Counted from the first letter of the stretch, positions 20,653 to 29,925 are shown. The stretch: 64,000 nucleotides of DNA from Prochlorococcus sp. AG-347-J22 (GCA_003279005.1 QCBY01000002.1:105208-169207), one strand, 5' to 3'. The notes: generated from the sequence alone by a model not told the origin. Translations and numbers: made by a program.

Positions 20653-20932
20653 AAACTTTTAAAAACTATTAATGTCCATTAACCATTATAAATCTTAGTG
20701 CGAAAACTTTAAGTCAAAAATTTACATACCTCAAATTAGACAAAAAGGTCATGTTTTTGAAAATATTCAAAAACTGTTTTATTTATAAAGGAAACATTAC
20801 TTAAAATATTTTTTTTAATTTTTTTTATTCTTTGGATCATTGAAACTTGCACTACTATAAGATTTTTAGCAATCAAATAATTTAAAGGCAATATCTTATT
20901 ATCGAGTTAAGATAACACAAATATTAAATGTT

Positions 20933-21244
20933 ATGCAAAGGTATTTAATCTCCTATGAATTTACAGATGGAGAAGATCAAGAAGAAGGTGGAGAGATGCT
21001 TATTAATTGGTATGAATCAGGAGGGCCTCAAAATAGACCCGAAAATTACGAAGTTCATTCATGGATTTTTATGGTCCAAAATGGAATTGGTCATTCTGTT
21101 GTAAGTGCAGATTCCTTGGAAACAATTTGGAAACAGTGGCATCCTTGGAGAAGGCTAATGGATATTAATATTCAACCTTGTTTGGATCTTGATGAAACTG
21201 TGTCTTTATTTAAAAAGCAAAAAATGAACACTCGTATGGATTAA
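20933..21244 (+). CDS. DUF3303-like protein
   Basis: GGEMLINWYESGGPQNRPENYEVHSWIFMVQNGIGHSVVSADS. Confidence 0.7.
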   Translation: MQRYLISYEFTDGEDQEEGGEMLINWYESGGPQNRPENYEVHSWIFMVQNGIGHSVVSADSLETIWKQWHPWRRLMDINIQPCLDLDETVSLFKKQKMNTRMD

Positions 21245-21338
21245 TTAAGCTATAAAATTTTTTTTAAATTTAATTTTTGTAGTCCTCAATACGCCAAGCT
21301 AAAATAGCTGAGTTAAAAAGGGGCAGAAATATTTATCT

Positions 21339-21533
21339 ATGATGTTTGATTCTTATCACATTTACTTTAAAGGAGAAATTCTCTTTAAAAACTTAAGTAA
21401 AGATGACTTTGAATTTGTATGGGGGAAACTTTACACTTCATACATAAATGCTCTTAATGACGAACTTACTTTTGAGATAATTAGTGAAAGTAGTGTAAAA
21501 GAAGCAGTTCTTAATTTAGAGCCTTCATATTGA
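21339..21533 (+). CDS. Hypothetical protein
   Basis: 64-aa ORF. Confidence 0.5.
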   Translation: MMFDSYHIYFKGEILFKNLSKDDFEFVWGKLYTSYINALNDELTFEIISESSVKEAVLNLEPSY

Positions 21534-21549
21534 TAAAACTTTCTAAAAT

Positions 21550-21792
21550 TTAGGAGTAGAAGAGGAAAAGTTTTTTATCTCCAATTTCATAATATTCTTT
21601 TTCCTCCTTACTGATATCAAGACATATATTTTTGGCTTCTTTATCTACATTAAAATTATAAATCTTAAAATTTTCATTTCCCTTGAAAATTGCTGCAATA
21701 CCAATGTCTGTTATAAACCAGACAAAATGTATAGTCTCACCTATTGGCTGATCTTTTAGCGAGTCAAGAATAAAAGCATGATTAGAGTTCAT
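21550..21792 (-). CDS. Hypothetical protein
   Basis: 80-aa ORF. Confidence 0.5.
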   Translation of the reverse strand: MNSNHAFILDSLKDQPIGETIHFVWFITDIGIAAIFKGNENFKIYNFNVDKEAKNICLDISKEEKEYYEIGDKKLFLFYS

Positions 21793-21807
21793 TAAATTGT
21801 ATTTAAA

Positions 21808-22044
21808 TCAATTTCCCCCATTGCAATATCTAACTGCCTCGGCATTAGCACTGCCTCTATCAACGATTTCAGTAACGCAATTGTTAAAAACCTTAGATTC
21901 TTTTTTTACAGAGCAAAATCCAAACGCAATTGCAGCTAAAGCTATTGCGGATACAAAACTTGAACTAAGTTGAATAAAACCATAAGCGACCATTATTTTT
22001 TTTTTACCGCCACAACTTTTTGAGTCTTTTTTATTTTCGGGCAT
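21808..22044 (-). CDS. Hypothetical membrane protein
   Basis: 78-aa ORF with a TM segment. Confidence 0.55.
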   Translation of the reverse strand: MPENKKDSKSCGGKKKIMVAYGFIQLSSSFVSAIALAAIAFGFCSVKKESKVFNNCVTEIVDRGSANAEAVRYCNGGN

Positions 22045-22235
22045 TGTTTTTGATATAAATTCAGTCCAATCTACTCAATAGATTTTCAATCCGAAAAACA
22101 AGATCGGAGAGAAAACCGAATTAATCATTTTTTTTAATAATTTATAAAAATAATTTACGAATAAGAAAATTTATAGAAAATTTTTATTATTAATATTTTT
22201 ATTTTGAAACATGTTTTAAATAAAAAAAACATATT

Positions 22236-22453
22236 TCATCCACACCTATGATGTTTACTTTTAAAAAATAATATTTTTAGAAAAAAGTAATGATCCCATT
22301 GTTATTTCAGTTAGTTTTATTGATTATTAAACTATATTTAACCATTTATTGATGAAGTATTAATACTCAGAAAATATGTCAAAAAACCCTGTTTTGGCCA
22401 TGATCCCGACGAGTTATCCACTTTTTCTCCCTTTTTCAACAGGTTTTTCCACA
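22236..22453. other. Cluster of DnaA-box-like 9-mers in AT-rich intergenic DNA
   Basis: TCATCCACA (22236), TTATCCACT (22414), TTTTCAACA (22433), TTTTCCACA (22445), all on the + strand. Confidence 0.4.
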
Positions 22454-22580
22454 GCTTGTAGATTAAATTAAATTTTCTATGTGCGAAATGAAATATAAGT
22501 TTTTTTTGTAAAAAATGTCACGCGTATTTTTTTTTGTGACTATATTATCAAGTTTGGTTTTTAACAAAATTTAAAGTTAT

Positions 22581-22724
22581 ATGAACGATAAAAAAATTCA
22601 AAAAAAACTACCACACCACCCTGGGAAAGATTTTAAGAAATCAAATCTTGACATTCTTACTGAAGAAAATGATCGTTTACTAAAAAGCCTTAAAAAACCA
22701 GGAGGATCATATAGAGCGGCTTAA
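22581..22724 (+). CDS. Small hypothetical protein (47 aa)
   Basis: Manual translation MNDKKIQKKLPHHPGKDFKKSNLDILTEENDRLLKSLKKPGGSYRAA*. Confidence 0.5.
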   Translation: MNDKKIQKKLPHHPGKDFKKSNLDILTEENDRLLKSLKKPGGSYRAA

Positions 22725-23037
22725 ACTATCAATTTATAAATTAAAATTTTCAATTAAATCATTAATTCACATCAAAATAATTGACTCGTCTAGAAATTAA
22801 TCATAATTTTGGATCTATTTTTACATCAAATTAAGAAGTTTGAATCTAAAAATATAAATTATCTGTTAAATCTGATGATCTGTTAGATCAAACCTCAACA
22901 ATAGCTGTTAATTCCCGTTATATTAATTAAATCTCTAGTCGAGATTAGATAAATATATTTTTTCTAAATATCCAAGAAAATTTTAGACATTATCTTTTAA
23001 GAAAAATCTAACTGAATTCAATTATTATTTTAATTCC

Positions 23038-23289
23038 ATGTCTATTAATGAATTAAAAGTAAATTACAAAAAGCTTTTAAACAAAGCAGATAAAGCAAAT
23101 GGTCGTAAAGAAACTATTTCTTATTTGAATAGAGCTGCTAAAATCAAATCTAAAATCTATTCAAAAACTAAAGTTAATTGCTTCAAATGCAATGGGGTAG
23201 GTTACTTAAGAATCACATTAGATGAAGCAAGAACCTGTCTCTGCTGTTTTGGAAAGGGTTTCTTGATTGAAGAGATTCAAAGATTTTAA
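23038..23289 (+). CDS. Small protein with DnaJ-like zinc-finger motif
   Basis: NCFKCNGVGYLRITLDEARTCLCCFGKGF (two CxxCxGxG-like repeats). Confidence 0.65.
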   Translation: MSINELKVNYKKLLNKADKANGRKETISYLNRAAKIKSKIYSKTKVNCFKCNGVGYLRITLDEARTCLCCFGKGFLIEEIQRF

Positions 23290-23312
23290 CACTTAGAATA
23301 TTTAATCAAAAA

Positions 23313-23468
23313 ATGAAGGATCTCATTCAAGCTCATAAAAAGTTAATTAGTACAGTTAAAGAACAGATGGGCTTCTCAGATTATGGAATGTATTGGCTAG
23401 CTTTTATTGAAGGAGGATTAACCATTTGGCTATTAGAAAGAATCTTTTTTCACTGGTTAAAGTTTTAA
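23313..23468 (+). CDS. Small hypothetical protein (51 aa)
   Basis: Manual translation MKDLIQAHKKLISTVKEQMGFSDYGMYWLAFIEGGLTIWLLERIFFHWLKF*. Confidence 0.5.
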   Translation: MKDLIQAHKKLISTVKEQMGFSDYGMYWLAFIEGGLTIWLLERIFFHWLKF

Positions 23469-23565
23469 AATTAGATTTAATTTCTTTTAAATAATTCTTA
23501 CTATAAATTAGTTAATAAATATCGATTCGATTTAATTAGTTGTAAAATAATAAAAAATTAAGTAC

Positions 23566-23793
23566 ATGCAATTATTAGGTTTAATTTTACTTGCGGCAAG
23601 TAGTTGGTATTTATGGAAACTAACGTCAAACTTTCTCGATGAGCCAACAAAAAAAGAACTTTCAAATAGATTAAATGGCCTAAAAAACAAATTTCAAGAA
23701 AGTAAACAAATTTTTTCAAAAGAAAAGATAAGTGAAGCTTGGGAAAAATATAAAGATGAAGGCGGTGCTCTTTCTAATAAAGATAAAAAATAA
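23566..23793 (+). CDS. Hypothetical protein with N-terminal TM
   Basis: 75-aa ORF; stop overlaps next start. Confidence 0.55.
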   Translation: MQLLGLILLAASSWYLWKLTSNFLDEPTKKELSNRLNGLKNKFQESKQIFSKEKISEAWEKYKDEGGALSNKDKK

Positions 23794-24047
23794 TGGAATA
23801 TTTTAGTATCACAAGTTTTACTAAAGAAATTTCACGTATTAATTTAATTGGTATTTTATTAGGACATTTTGTATTTGCTGTAGCATTGACACAACTTTTG
23901 GATTGGTCATGGCTAAAGAATTTAATGAGTGAGGAGGATAAAAAAAAGATGCTTAGAAGTTACACATGGAAAGATATGTTGGTTGATGGATCAATAATTG
24001 CAGTAGCTGTAGGAATTATTTTTCTAATAGTTAGTATATTTCTATAA
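23793..24047 (+). CDS. Hypothetical membrane protein
   Basis: 84-aa ORF with two TM segments. Confidence 0.55.
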   Translation: MEYFSITSFTKEISRINLIGILLGHFVFAVALTQLLDWSWLKNLMSEEDKKKMLRSYTWKDMLVDGSIIAVAVGIIFLIVSIFL

Positions 24048-24140
24048 ATGAAAATCACTTATATACTTTTAATATTTTTATTAGCCTCATTATTAATTTT
24101 TGCGGAAATTATTAAGTCTGCAGATAAATCACCAAAATAA
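24048..24140 (+). CDS. Small membrane/exported peptide (30 aa)
   Basis: Manual translation MKITYILLIFLLASLLIFAEIIKSADKSPK*; abuts flanking ORFs. Confidence 0.35.
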   Translation: MKITYILLIFLLASLLIFAEIIKSADKSPK

Positions 24141-24287
24141 ATGTCAGAAATTTCTATCAACTCATTGTTAAGTTGGTTTTTAATGGCAATAGTACTTACA
24201 ATGTCGTATTTTGGTTTGATATATTTTTGGAAAAAAATAATTAATTTTAATTCACTTCTCTTTTTGTCCAAACTAAAAATTAGTTAA
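24141..24287 (+). CDS. Small membrane protein (48 aa)
   Basis: Manual translation MSEISINSLLSWFLMAIVLTMSYFGLIYFWKKIINFNSLLFLSKLKIS*. Confidence 0.45.
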   Translation: MSEISINSLLSWFLMAIVLTMSYFGLIYFWKKIINFNSLLFLSKLKIS

Positions 24288-24310
24288 ACAAGTTCTGAAT
24301 AAAATTAAAA

Positions 24311-25051
24311 ATGAAACGACTATTAGTACTACAGCATTTAGAAATTGAAGGCCCAGGTCTTTTTTGTCAAATAGCTAAAGAAAGAGAAATGAATATAGAA
24401 ATAATTCGGCTAGACCTTGGAGATGGCCTTCCTAAAACAAACAAGGACGATTTACTTTTAATAATGGGTGGACCAATGGGCGTCAGAGACATTGGGAGCA
24501 TAAAATATCCATGGCTCAAATCTGAAAGAGATTTTATAAAGTCAGAATTAAAAAAAAAGACTCGCATTATCGGAGTTTGTTTAGGAGCACAATTATTAGC
24601 TAATGCAGCAGGAGGAGATGTTGAAATTTTAAAATATGGATCGCCACCTAAACCTTTGCCGGAGATTGGATGGTCTCAAGTGTTTTTTGTACAATCAAAC
24701 AATGACTTAAACGAATTTTGTGAAACTCCTTTTCATGTCCTGCATTGGCACGGCGATAGAATTTTGTTACCAGAAAAGGCAGAACTAATTGCTAGTAGTA
24801 AGCGTTGTAAAGAGCAATTATTTAAAATTGGGGATTTCGCCTACGGATTACAATTCCATATAGAGTCAAGTAAAAAAATGACCGAAAAATGGATAAATGA
24901 GGATAAATTATTTATAAACAAAGGATTAGGACCAAAGGGTCAGGAAATTTTAAGGAAAGAAGATAAACAATTTGGAGAAAAAACATTCTTAAAAAGAAAA
25001 ATGTTTATAGATAAACTGTTTAATTTAATAAACAATAAAAAAACTCTGTGA
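24311..25051 (+). CDS. Class I glutamine amidotransferase-like protein
   Basis: MGGPMGV, GVCLGAQLLA nucleophile elbow, LQFHIE. Confidence 0.9.
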   Translation: MKRLLVLQHLEIEGPGLFCQIAKEREMNIEIIRLDLGDGLPKTNKDDLLLIMGGPMGVRDIGSIKYPWLKSERDFIKSELKKKTRIIGVCLGAQLLANAAGGDVEILKYGSPPKPLPEIGWSQVFFVQSNNDLNEFCETPFHVLHWHGDRILLPEKAELIASSKRCKEQLFKIGDFAYGLQFHIESSKKMTEKWINEDKLFINKGLGPKGQEILRKEDKQFGEKTFLKRKMFIDKLFNLINNKKTL

Positions 25052-25073
25052 CTTCATGAGAAACAGAGTTTTT
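25038..25073 (+). terminator. Rho-independent-like terminator overlapping the end of the GATase CDS
   Basis: AAAACTCTGT - loop - ACAGAGTTTTT. Confidence 0.7.
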
Positions 25074-25091
25074 AACTTTAATTAGATTTTT

Positions 25092-25214
25092 TTATATAAA
25101 TCTATTGATAATAAAACCTTTATTTTTTATTAAAGAATGAGAGACCAATGAACAGATTGTAGATACTGATTTCACGGCCTCACTTGTAACCGTAATTTTC
25201 GGTAGATACGACAA
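25092..25214 (-). CDS. Candidate 40-aa ORF behind a near-perfect Shine-Dalgarno (TTG start)
   Basis: Minus strand AAAGGAGGTGATTCA-TTG; translation (M)SYLPKITVTSEAVKSVSTICSLVSHSLIKNKGFIINRFI*. Confidence 0.4.
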   Translation of the reverse strand: MSYLPKITVTSEAVKSVSTICSLVSHSLIKNKGFIINRFI

Positions 25215-25349
25215 TGAATCACCTCCTTTACTAATATTTTTTCTAACATAACCAATACGATTAAATAAAGAAACTTAATTAATAAAAATTTAAAGCTTTT
25301 TTAACAAATCAAATTTTTAAAAACCTAATTAAGAGTATTTAAGAAAATT

Positions 25350-26015
25350 CTACCAAGGTAAAATCTCACCATTAGCATGCCAAAATGTACCAGTATTATT
25401 TCTACTAAGAGAATCAATACGTTTTATAAGTCCATTTGCAGATTCTTCTGTTGATATTCCATATTTTGTAAATCCAGTCATACGAGTACTTACTAATCCT
25501 GGATGCAAAATAGCAACATAGATTTCTTCTTTTAAAAAATCTCTGGAAAGTGATTTCGCTGCCATTGATAATGCCACTTTAGACATTCTATAACCGTAAG
25601 AACTCCCTGATGAATTATCACCAATAGACCCCATGCGACTCGTAATAAAAGCAATCTTTGAAGATCTTTTTAAAAGACTTTTCAAAGATTTAGTCATAAA
25701 AATTGGACTTAAAGCATTTACTACAAATTGACGTATTATGCTTTCCTTATCAAGATCATCAAACGCATTAAATTCGTAAATACCTGCATTATGAATTATG
25801 CAATCTAATTCGATCCCTAATAGTTTTTGCCTCAAATTGGTTATTGAATCTTCTGAAGAAATATCTACACCTTCTTCAATTCTTAAACTTAATTTTTTTA
25901 ATTCTGAAGAAGCCTCTCTACATGTTGCTATTACTTCATCACCTCTCGCAATAATTTGTTTACATAATTCTAATCCAATCCCTCTATTCGAACCCGTAAT
26001 AAGGAAAGTAGACAT
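25350..26015 (-). CDS. Short-chain dehydrogenase/reductase
   Basis: TGSNRGIG, NAG, SYGYRMSK motifs. Confidence 0.92.
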   Translation of the reverse strand: MSTFLITGSNRGIGLELCKQIIARGDEVIATCREASSELKKLSLRIEEGVDISSEDSITNLRQKLLGIELDCIIHNAGIYEFNAFDDLDKESIIRQFVVNALSPIFMTKSLKSLLKRSSKIAFITSRMGSIGDNSSGSSYGYRMSKVALSMAAKSLSRDFLKEEIYVAILHPGLVSTRMTGFTKYGISTEESANGLIKRIDSLSRNNTGTFWHANGEILPW

Positions 26016-26118
26016 TTTTTAAGGAAATATCTAATATTATAATTTAGTAAGCATTAATAATAAATAATTTAATTATCTACGAAGGATATATACAAAAATA
26101 TTTGGTTATGATTTAAAA

Positions 26119-26382
26119 ATGTTAGAAAGTAAAAGTCCATTAGACAAAATTTATAGATTAATTGCATCGCATGCATGGATGACTGAAAACGAAGCCCAGG
26201 TTTTGTTAGTAATGATGTATGCATCAGGCACAAAGTCAATAGGATTAGAAAGTAAAGGTTTAAACCAATTTATGGAAAGCTCATTAGAAAAGATGTGTTC
26301 AGATAGCAAAGAAAATTTACAAGCATATCTTTCAAAAATAAAAGATAAGTTTCCCAACAACGAATTACTTTATGAAGAATAA
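26119..26382 (+). CDS. Hypothetical protein
   Basis: 87-aa ORF. Confidence 0.55.
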   Translation: MLESKSPLDKIYRLIASHAWMTENEAQVLLVMMYASGTKSIGLESKGLNQFMESSLEKMCSDSKENLQAYLSKIKDKFPNNELLYEE

Positions 26383-26385
26383 TTT

Positions 26386-26589
26386 ATGGAGATTTTGAAT
26401 CAAGAAGTTACTCAAGAAATTTTAAGACTTACATGGAGAAATCCACCTTTTATGGCTATTTCAATAGCTTTGATATGGCTAATACCTCAATTATTAATTA
26501 GGAAAATTATGTCAGTAAATTATGAGAAAAAGAAATTAGAAAAACAAAAAGATAAGATTGGAAAGCTTTACCCAAAAACTCTTAAATAA
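26386..26589 (+). CDS. Small membrane protein
   Basis: 67-aa ORF with TM segment. Confidence 0.5.
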   Translation: MEILNQEVTQEILRLTWRNPPFMAISIALIWLIPQLLIRKIMSVNYEKKKLEKQKDKIGKLYPKTLK

Positions 26590-26646
26590 TACAAGTGTAA
26601 TATTTAAGGTCAATTTATTGGAATAGTTTAATTAATTTTAATTTTC

Positions 26647-26871
26647 ATGATTTATAAAATTGTAAGAATTGACGGAAAAGAAGATGATATAACGGCACAA
26701 ACTTTTTCAAATTATGCAGATGCTTATGATTTATTAGATAAAATATATGGTGATTTATGCTGCTCAGATGCAGATTATGAAGATACTATTTATTACGATA
26801 TTGTAGAGGGATATAAACAATCTAAGAAAATAAATGAAAAAAGAAGTCAAAGATTGGGAACCTACCAATGA
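26647..26871 (+). CDS. Hypothetical protein
   Basis: 74-aa acidic ORF. Confidence 0.55.
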   Translation: MIYKIVRIDGKEDDITAQTFSNYADAYDLLDKIYGDLCCSDADYEDTIYYDIVEGYKQSKKINEKRSQRLGTYQ

Positions 26872-27052
26872 ACAAAATATTGGAATAATTTCAAGTGTCT
26901 ATGAATTTATTAAAGAGGAACTTGCTGAACTGCAAGAAGTTACAGAATGTCCTGATACTTTTATTTATGATTTCATTGGAAGAATCCAACATGAGTGGCA
27001 TCCAGAATCATGCCATTCATTGGCAAGAAATCACAAAAAAGACTTTAAATAA
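26834..27052 (+). CDS. Hypothetical protein overlapping the previous ORF
   Basis: 72-aa ORF, 38-nt overlap. Confidence 0.45.
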   Translation: MKKEVKDWEPTNEQNIGIISSVYEFIKEELAELQEVTECPDTFIYDFIGRIQHEWHPESCHSLARNHKKDFK

Positions 27053-27140
27053 TCAAATATACTTTTCAAAAATTTAATACAATTTTTTTTCTCATTAAAT
27101 TTAATTTAATATTATTCAAAAGTTGAATTTTAGTTTAAAA

Positions 27141-27227
27141 ATGATTATTCGCTTATTGGGTATAGTATTGATTCTTGGAACTCTTGCGTACTATGGTTTA
27201 GTTTTAACGGGAAATAGTAGTCTGTGA
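27141..27227 (+). CDS. Small single-TM peptide (28 aa)
   Basis: Manual translation MIIRLLGIVLILGTLAYYGLVLTGNSSL*. Confidence 0.35.
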   Translation: MIIRLLGIVLILGTLAYYGLVLTGNSSL

Positions 27228-27258
27228 AAACCTTGTTTATTTAATTAAAAGTCATCAA

Positions 27259-27465
27259 ATGAAATGGCCTCCTACTAATTGCTGGACAGCACCAAAAACA
27301 ATTAATGGAAATCGTCATTATCAAGTTAAGTCCTATGGAGGTAAATCCGATAAAAGATGGGTAGATCTATTTCCAACAAAAAACAAAAAAGATATTATGA
27401 GGATTTCTTGGGCAACTCTTAAATCAACTTGGACAAGTGGTTGGTTGAGGATCCCAAAAGATTGA
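27259..27465 (+). CDS. TIGR02450-like Trp-rich protein
   Basis: CWTAPKTINGNRHYQVKSYGGKSDKRWVDLFP...WATLKSTWTSGW. Confidence 0.75.
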   Translation: MKWPPTNCWTAPKTINGNRHYQVKSYGGKSDKRWVDLFPTKNKKDIMRISWATLKSTWTSGWLRIPKD

Positions 27466-27678
27466 TCAAAAAAAATTATTCATTCCAAAAAACCAAAAAA
27501 TAATTTTATTTTTAAAAGCTACAACATATAAAAAATCATTAGTATTAAAAAGCTAATTAAAAAATTAGAAAGATTCAATAATCTTTTGTAAATAAATGTT
27601 ATGAACTAACTTTTTGTAAAAAATCATACCTAAATTAAAAATTCTATCTTTTAATATCTTTCAAGAAATAATTCTACA

Positions 27679-27837
27679 ATGAAGCCAGAATCGAGAAAGA
27701 AATTACCTAATAAAAAAATAATAAGATCAGCTAAATTTGAAGCAAAAGAACAATTCACTAAATCGGCATTGGAAAATCTGAAAACTGAAAAAGAAAGAAT
27801 TGTAAATTCTTTAAAAAAATCAGGCGAAATCGAATAA
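27679..27837 (+). CDS. Small hypothetical protein (52 aa)
   Basis: Manual translation MKPESRKKLPNKKIIRSAKFEAKEQFTKSALENLKTEKERIVNSLKKSGEIE*. Confidence 0.45.
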   Translation: MKPESRKKLPNKKIIRSAKFEAKEQFTKSALENLKTEKERIVNSLKKSGEIE

Positions 27838-27923
27838 TAAACTAAGAATTTTTCAAATAATTTATCAATCTCTACGAAATATAATATTATTAACTATTAT
27901 TACAACTAAGACAAATTTCTAAA

Positions 27924-28040
27924 ATGGATAAAATCTCATTAGCAAATGCTCATCTACCACAATTAGTAGGATTAGTATTAATGGCTATTGGCTATACATT
28001 AGGAAACAAATTTTACTTACCTGAAGTAAACAGAAAATAA
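27924..28040 (+). CDS. Small membrane protein (38 aa)
   Basis: Manual translation MDKISLANAHLPQLVGLVLMAIGYTLGNKFYLPEVNRK*. Confidence 0.4.
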   Translation: MDKISLANAHLPQLVGLVLMAIGYTLGNKFYLPEVNRK

Positions 28041-28226
28041 GTTTATTTTTTTTATTTAGTGGAAGAATAAAAATATCTGTGCTGAAATTCGATTAAATAA
28101 GTAAAAATTATACATTTATGACACAATATTGTGTTATTTAGATTGAAAATACAATATTTTCTAGTCATTTTATTTACAAAAATTAATATATGTGTTACAT
28201 TTATTAATAATTAATTATCTTAAAAA

Positions 28227-28361
28227 ATGTCAAATTTAAAGAAAATAGAAAAAGAAAAGATAGTTGCTGAACAACTTAACGGAAGGTTTGCAATGCTTGG
28301 GTTTATAGCTGCGGTAGGTGCTTACTTGACAACTGGTCAAATTATTCCTGGGATAGTTTAA
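28227..28361 (+). CDS. hli: High-light-inducible protein (Hli), 44 aa
   Basis: Manual translation MSNLKKIEKEKIVAEQLNGRFAMLGFIAAVGAYLTTGQIIPGIV*; chlorophyll-binding LNGRFAMLGF helix. Confidence 0.9.
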   Translation: MSNLKKIEKEKIVAEQLNGRFAMLGFIAAVGAYLTTGQIIPGIV

Positions 28362-28365
28362 TCAA

Positions 28366-28620
28366 ATGGATCCACTTACTGGCTTCATTATTGTCCTTAT
28401 AGTTGTAACTTTTCAATTCACACTATATGCAATCAAAAGGATGCAAGAACCATTAGAACCTAATTTTTCAAAAGATAATACATTCAAAAAAATGAAAAAT
28501 TTGAGAAAAAGTTATTGGAAAAATGCTGAAATAACAAACGGAAGATTAGCCATGATTGGGCTATTAGCGTTAGTCGTTAATTATGGTTTTTTTGGCTGGA
28601 TTATTCCTGGATTTATTTAG
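28366..28620 (+). CDS. hli: High-light-inducible protein (Hli) with N-terminal TM extension
   Basis: ITNGRLAMIGLLALVVNYGFFGWIIPGFI. Confidence 0.85.
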   Translation: MDPLTGFIIVLIVVTFQFTLYAIKRMQEPLEPNFSKDNTFKKMKNLRKSYWKNAEITNGRLAMIGLLALVVNYGFFGWIIPGFI

Positions 28621-29197
28621 ATTAAAAATCTATTTACTTGCTGTAATAATTAAATTTTGACTATTTAACATAAACTCTAAAATTGAGTTTTTAGTAAATC
28701 TTTTTAATATTGAACAAATAGAAATAACGACTATCAAAAACTAATATTAAATTTAATGTTTTCGCTAAGAAAGAATATTTTATTTAAATTTTAAATAAAT
28801 ACATAATTGAAATTATCTAACCATTTATTTAGGTTCCAAGTTTCATCAGGCACAAATATCGCCACGTAATATTTCTCAAACCTTCCATAATTCAAATAGA
28901 TAATAATTATCAGGAATTAATCTTTGATGAAATGTATATGTCTGAATAATTACAAAAAAGTCTGTCATGCTGCACTTGAAGTGATTGCAAAATAAACAAA
29001 TTCTTTTTTGTTTGATTTTCAATTCTGAGGGGTATTCGAAATAACTCTATGGTTAAGTATCTTCTTTTAGTAAAAGTCATAATTTTCATTGTGTTTAAGT
29101 ACTTAACCATAAAAAAATTTGTATAGAGCTTTGAAGAATCTCGAACAGATAATTTTCTATCTTGTATTAAAATTTTTTTTATTTGAATTTGAGTTTT

Positions 29198-29497
29198 TCA
29201 TACTGATTCAGGTAATTCAAGTTCCTCAAAAGTCCAACCCTCTAGTTGGAGATCATGCCATTTATCCCAAGCAGCATCTAAAGGTAATTTGCTGACGGAT
29301 TTAATTGCATATGGCTCACCAAGATCATTTGCATAAAACGTATAAGCAAATATCCTAATATTATTTCTTGTGGATTTTTTATCCCGTTCAAATAAGATTA
29401 ATCTGCTGCGTTCAGGGTTAAGTAGCCAACCACATGGGGACTCATTACGATAACCATAAGAAAAATTAGTCCAAACATTCGCCCCTCCAAGAGTCAT
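29198..29497 (-). CDS. DUF1651-like protein
   Basis: GWLLNPERSRLILFERDKKS...KLPLDAAWDKWHDLQLEGW. Confidence 0.7.
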   Translation of the reverse strand: MTLGGANVWTNFSYGYRNESPCGWLLNPERSRLILFERDKKSTRNNIRIFAYTFYANDLGEPYAIKSVSKLPLDAAWDKWHDLQLEGWTFEELELPESV

Positions 29498-29618
29498 TGA
29501 GTATTAGTACAAATGTATTACTACTATAAATTAATCTTTATAGAACGTCAAGTATTAAAAATAATTTTACTGGCAATTTTTTAGAAATTTGATTCTATAT
29601 GTATAAAATCTTTTAATT

Positions 29619-29744
29619 ATGCAAATTTCTACTTTTGTAAAAGCAATCTTTTTTTTAACTCTTTATGCAATTTCTGATCTTTCTATAAAGAATCATATTT
29701 TAAAAAAAGCAATTCGAAAAGCCCATAGTGCTAGAAAAATTTAA
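29619..29744 (+). CDS. Small hypothetical protein (41 aa)
   Basis: Manual translation MQISTFVKAIFFLTLYAISDLSIKNHILKKAIRKAHSARKI*. Confidence 0.35.
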   Translation: MQISTFVKAIFFLTLYAISDLSIKNHILKKAIRKAHSARKI

Positions 29745-29925
29745 TAAGAAAAGCAAATACAGACCCTGAGAATAACATTTATATCTATTACTCAGCAGGA
29801 AATGCTAATAATCAATGAAAATAAGTAAATTTCTTTATTGATATTCTCAGATATATCTTAGTTTTATCAAGGATTGCTATTTGGCACTGCAGTCCTCTCC
29901 TAAACAGATAATATCTAAAATAAAA

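Noticed and set aside
24059-24271. Minus-strand ORF 70 aa
   Set aside because: Overlaps two plausible plus-strand small membrane ORFs; weaker candidate, though not excluded.
26895-27077. Alternative frame ORF of 60 aa
   Set aside because: Overlaps the better 26834..27052 ORF.
28910-29110. Minus-strand ORF 66 aa
   Set aside because: No family signal and atypical composition; left uncalled.
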